Shown in pieces: positions 5,554 through 7,456 of a stretch of DNA of 7,456 nucleotides. Under the pieces are notes generated by a model that searched no databases, was not told the origin of the DNA, and was given only the letters and a program-made list of their open reading frames with translations. The stretch's first letter is position 1. Each line of letters opens with the position of its first letter. Location of the stretch: the NCBI GenBank assembly GCA_003696875.1, contig RFHL01001402.1:1-7456 (forward strand). Direction: 5' to 3'. Both the position numbers and the translations under genes were made by a program. This DNA is from Bacteroidota bacterium. GTDB taxonomy: Bacteria; Bacteroidota; Bacteroidia; J057.

Positions 5554-7455
5554 TTAGTCCTTGAGCAGGTGGAGGTCGTACTCCACCTCCATGGGGGGCA
5601 TGTCGCCCTCGGCGGGATTGCCCTTGAGGTAGTAGTCAAACCAGCGCAGGGTGCGCAGCGCAAAGTCAAGCTGGGCAGGATTCTGGCGGTTGCCGTGACC
5701 CTCGCCGGGATACCAGACGAGGCGGACCGGGGCTTTGCCGTGCAGCTTGAGCTGCCGATACAACTCCAGGGACTGGGTGGGGTGCACCCGGGGATCCTCC
5801 TTGCCGTGCAGGATGAGGGTCGGGGTCTGGTTGTTGCGGGCATACTTGACCGGGCTGCGGTCAAAGATCAGCATGGGGTCCTCGTAGGTCCAGATCCGCC
5901 AGTGGACGTGATAGTCCTCATAGGGAATGTCGGTGAGGTTGCGCTTGGAGATCTGGTTGGAGACCCCCACAAAGGGGATCGCGGCCGCAAAGCGGTCAGA
6001 ATGCTGGGTGGCCCCGATGGCGGAGAAGTAGCCGCCGTAGGACCCGCCGCCGATGCCGACACGCTCGCCATCGACCATGCCCGCCTGGATCAGGTAGTCG
6101 ATGCCGTCGATCACATCAAGAAACTCCTCGTCGCCGAGGTCCTTGTGATCAGCCTTGGCATAGTCCACCCCACGCCCCGAGGAGGCGCGGTAGTTGGGCA
6201 TGAACACAAAATAGCCGCGCCCGGCGGCCATCTGGCCCCAGCGGCTGTAGCCGGTGTACCAGCCATTGGGGATGCAGGACTCAGGACCACCGTGGGCGTA
6301 GACGATGAGTGGGTACCGCTCCCCGGGCCGGTAATCGACCGGGTACATGAGTACCCCGTCGATGCGCAGGCCGTCACGGGCCTGGTAGGAGATTTTCTCC
6401 TGCTTGCCCATCTGGATGCCGTCCAGCCAGGCATTGTGGTGGGTCAGGCGGCTGACTTCTTTCTCATCCCGATCGTAGAGGTAGAGTTCGTCGGGGTGCG
6501 CGGCAGTATTGGCGCTCATGGCAATGCCGACCTCGCTGACGCTGAAGCTGGTAAAGACGGCCTGCCCGCCTTCGAGAAGGATCTTGCGCTTCTTCTTGCC
6601 GACCTTGATCTGGCTGAGGGTGGCATCCACGCTTTCGTAGGCGGAGAAGACCATGGTTTCATGATCAAGCCAGTCGACATATGAGACGGAGCCTTCGAAA
6701 CCGTCGGTGTAGTTGGTGAGGCTGGTAAAGGGGACGACCTGTCCGGCCTCGGCCACGAAGAGGCTGCCCGTGACAGGATCAGAGATGTCGGCGGCTGAGA
6801 CGAAAGCAAGATAGCGACCATCGGGGCTCCAGGCCATATGGCCCAGTTTGCCGGGATTGTCGACCCAGGGGGTCACCTTGCGGGTAGCCACCTCCACCAG
6901 GTGGATACGCTTGAACATATAGGAATCGTCGACCCGGTTTTGGGGGGCGATCTGGGCGGCAAGGGCACTGCCGTCGGGCTTCCAGGCAAAATCGTAGACC
7001 GAGCCCTCCTGGGTAAGGGGGGTCGTCTCCCCATCTTCGTACAGGAAGAGGCGAATGTCGGAGACATCGTCTTCCTCAAAGATTTCGGCGTCAAAGCCCA
7101 TGCGAACCAAGGAGGGATCCCGGCGCGGCACGCGCGAGATCGTGGCGGTAAAAGCGATGGCTTCGCCGCCGGGCTGCCAGGCATACTGGCGTATGCTATA
7201 GGGCGCATCGGTTACCTGATACCAGGCCCCGCCATCAAGGGCGATGGCCCATACCTGCCGGCCGGTACCGGCTCCCATGCGCCCCAGGAAGCTGACGGCC
7301 TGGCCGTCAGGTGTCCACTGCAGGCCGCTGAGGATCTGGTCGCTCTGGCCGATGTAGGTGCGGCTGCGACCGCTGGTGCGGTCGTAGACGTGCAGGGTGC
7401 GGCTGTCGCTGCCCTTTCCATCGGTGATGGGACGCTCGTGGTGAAGGGTGTAGGC
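5554..7455 (-). CDS. S9-family prolyl oligopeptidase-type serine peptidase, 5' end outside window
   Basis: Peptidases of this family (acylaminoacyl/dipeptidyl peptidase type, MEROPS S9) cleave short peptides; an N-terminal propeller screens access to an alpha/beta-hydrolase domain. The minus-strand frame is open to the window edge, giving 633 visible residues; an internal Met at 7278 is not the true start because conserved propeller-type sequence continues upstream. The first 360 or so residues carry TolB/WD-like repeats such as LQWTPDGQAVSFLGR, FAWKPDGSALAAQ and MAWSPDGRYLAFVS. The hydrolase part starts near YPLIVYAHGGPES. The triad is intact: Ser in GGGSYGGY (codon 6042-6040), Asp in HGKEDPRVH (5796-5794) and His in GEGHGNR (5697-5695), spaced 82 and 33 residues apart, normal for S9. 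Probably only a few dozen N-terminal residues are missing, so a signal peptide cannot be judged; secretion is common for Bacteroidota members. It converges on the propeller gene. Confidence 0.92.
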   Translation of the reverse strand, partial: AYTLHHERPITDGKGSDSRTLHVYDRTSGRSRTYIGQSDQILSGLQWTPDGQAVSFLGRMGAGTGRQVWAIALDGGAWYQVTDAPYSIRQYAWQPGGEAIAFTATISRVPRRDPSLVRMGFDAEIFEEDDVSDIRLFLYEDGETTPLTQEGSVYDFAWKPDGSALAAQIAPQNRVDDSYMFKRIHLVEVATRKVTPWVDNPGKLGHMAWSPDGRYLAFVSAADISDPVTGSLFVAEAGQVVPFTSLTNYTDGFEGSVSYVDWLDHETMVFSAYESVDATLSQIKVGKKKRKILLEGGQAVFTSFSVSEVGIAMSANTAAHPDELYLYDRDEKEVSRLTHHNAWLDGIQMGKQEKISYQARDGLRIDGVLMYPVDYRPGERYPLIVYAHGGPESCIPNGWYTGYSRWGQMAAGRGYFVFMPNYRASSGRGVDYAKADHKDLGDEEFLDVIDGIDYLIQAGMVDGERVGIGGGSYGGYFSAIGATQHSDRFAAAIPFVGVSNQISKRNLTDIPYEDYHVHWRIWTYEDPMLIFDRSPVKYARNNQTPTLILHGKEDPRVHPTQSLELYRQLKLHGKAPVRLVWYPGEGHGNRQNPAQLDFALRTLRWFDYYLKGNPAEGDMPPMEVEYDLHLLKD

Positions 7456-7456
7456 G

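Noticed and set aside
5383..6684. Open frame of 433 codons on the plus strand over the S9 peptidase gene
   Set aside because: Antisense shadow of a peptidase with an intact catalytic triad; its translation resembles no family and runs across the palindromic terminator.

Overview
The window looks like a chromosomal segment from a GC-rich member of the Bacteroidota. A Saprospiria/Lewinella-like lineage is my best guess, but that is inference. Three things point this way: the style of the arginyl/leucyl-tRNA-protein transferase, the C-terminal signature of the CrtI-type desaturase, and a secreted repeat protein ending in a PKD domain. There are no tRNA or rRNA genes, transposases, CRISPR arrays or phage genes.

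Layout. Positions 1-915 (minus strand) hold a Bpt/Ate-type aminoacyl-tRNA-protein transferase whose 3' end leaves the window. A 203-base divergent spacer (916-1118) separates it from a complete CrtI-family phytoene desaturase (1119-2594, plus strand). Next comes a 475-base non-coding interval (2595-3069) unusually dense in hairpins and palindromes. It is followed by a ComB-family 2-phosphosulfolactate phosphatase (3070-3861, plus) and, after a 50-base gap, by a secreted seven-repeat predicted beta-propeller protein with a C-terminal PKD domain (3912-5441, plus). A 112-base convergent spacer holds a 34-base perfect palindrome, probably a bidirectional terminator. The rest (5554-7455, minus strand) is an S9-family prolyl-oligopeptidase-type serine peptidase with an intact catalytic triad and its N-terminus outside the window.

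The genes do not form one obvious pathway. The transferase suggests N-degron protein turnover, crtI carotenoid pigment synthesis, ComB sulfonate metabolism (possibly sulfonolipid related), and the S9 enzyme peptide degradation. crtI has no phytoene synthase beside it, and comB has none of its usual methanogen partners. I see no clear new multi-gene system. The part least explained is the structured interval between crtI and comB, which could be an interspersed repeat, a structured RNA or leader, or a set of terminators.
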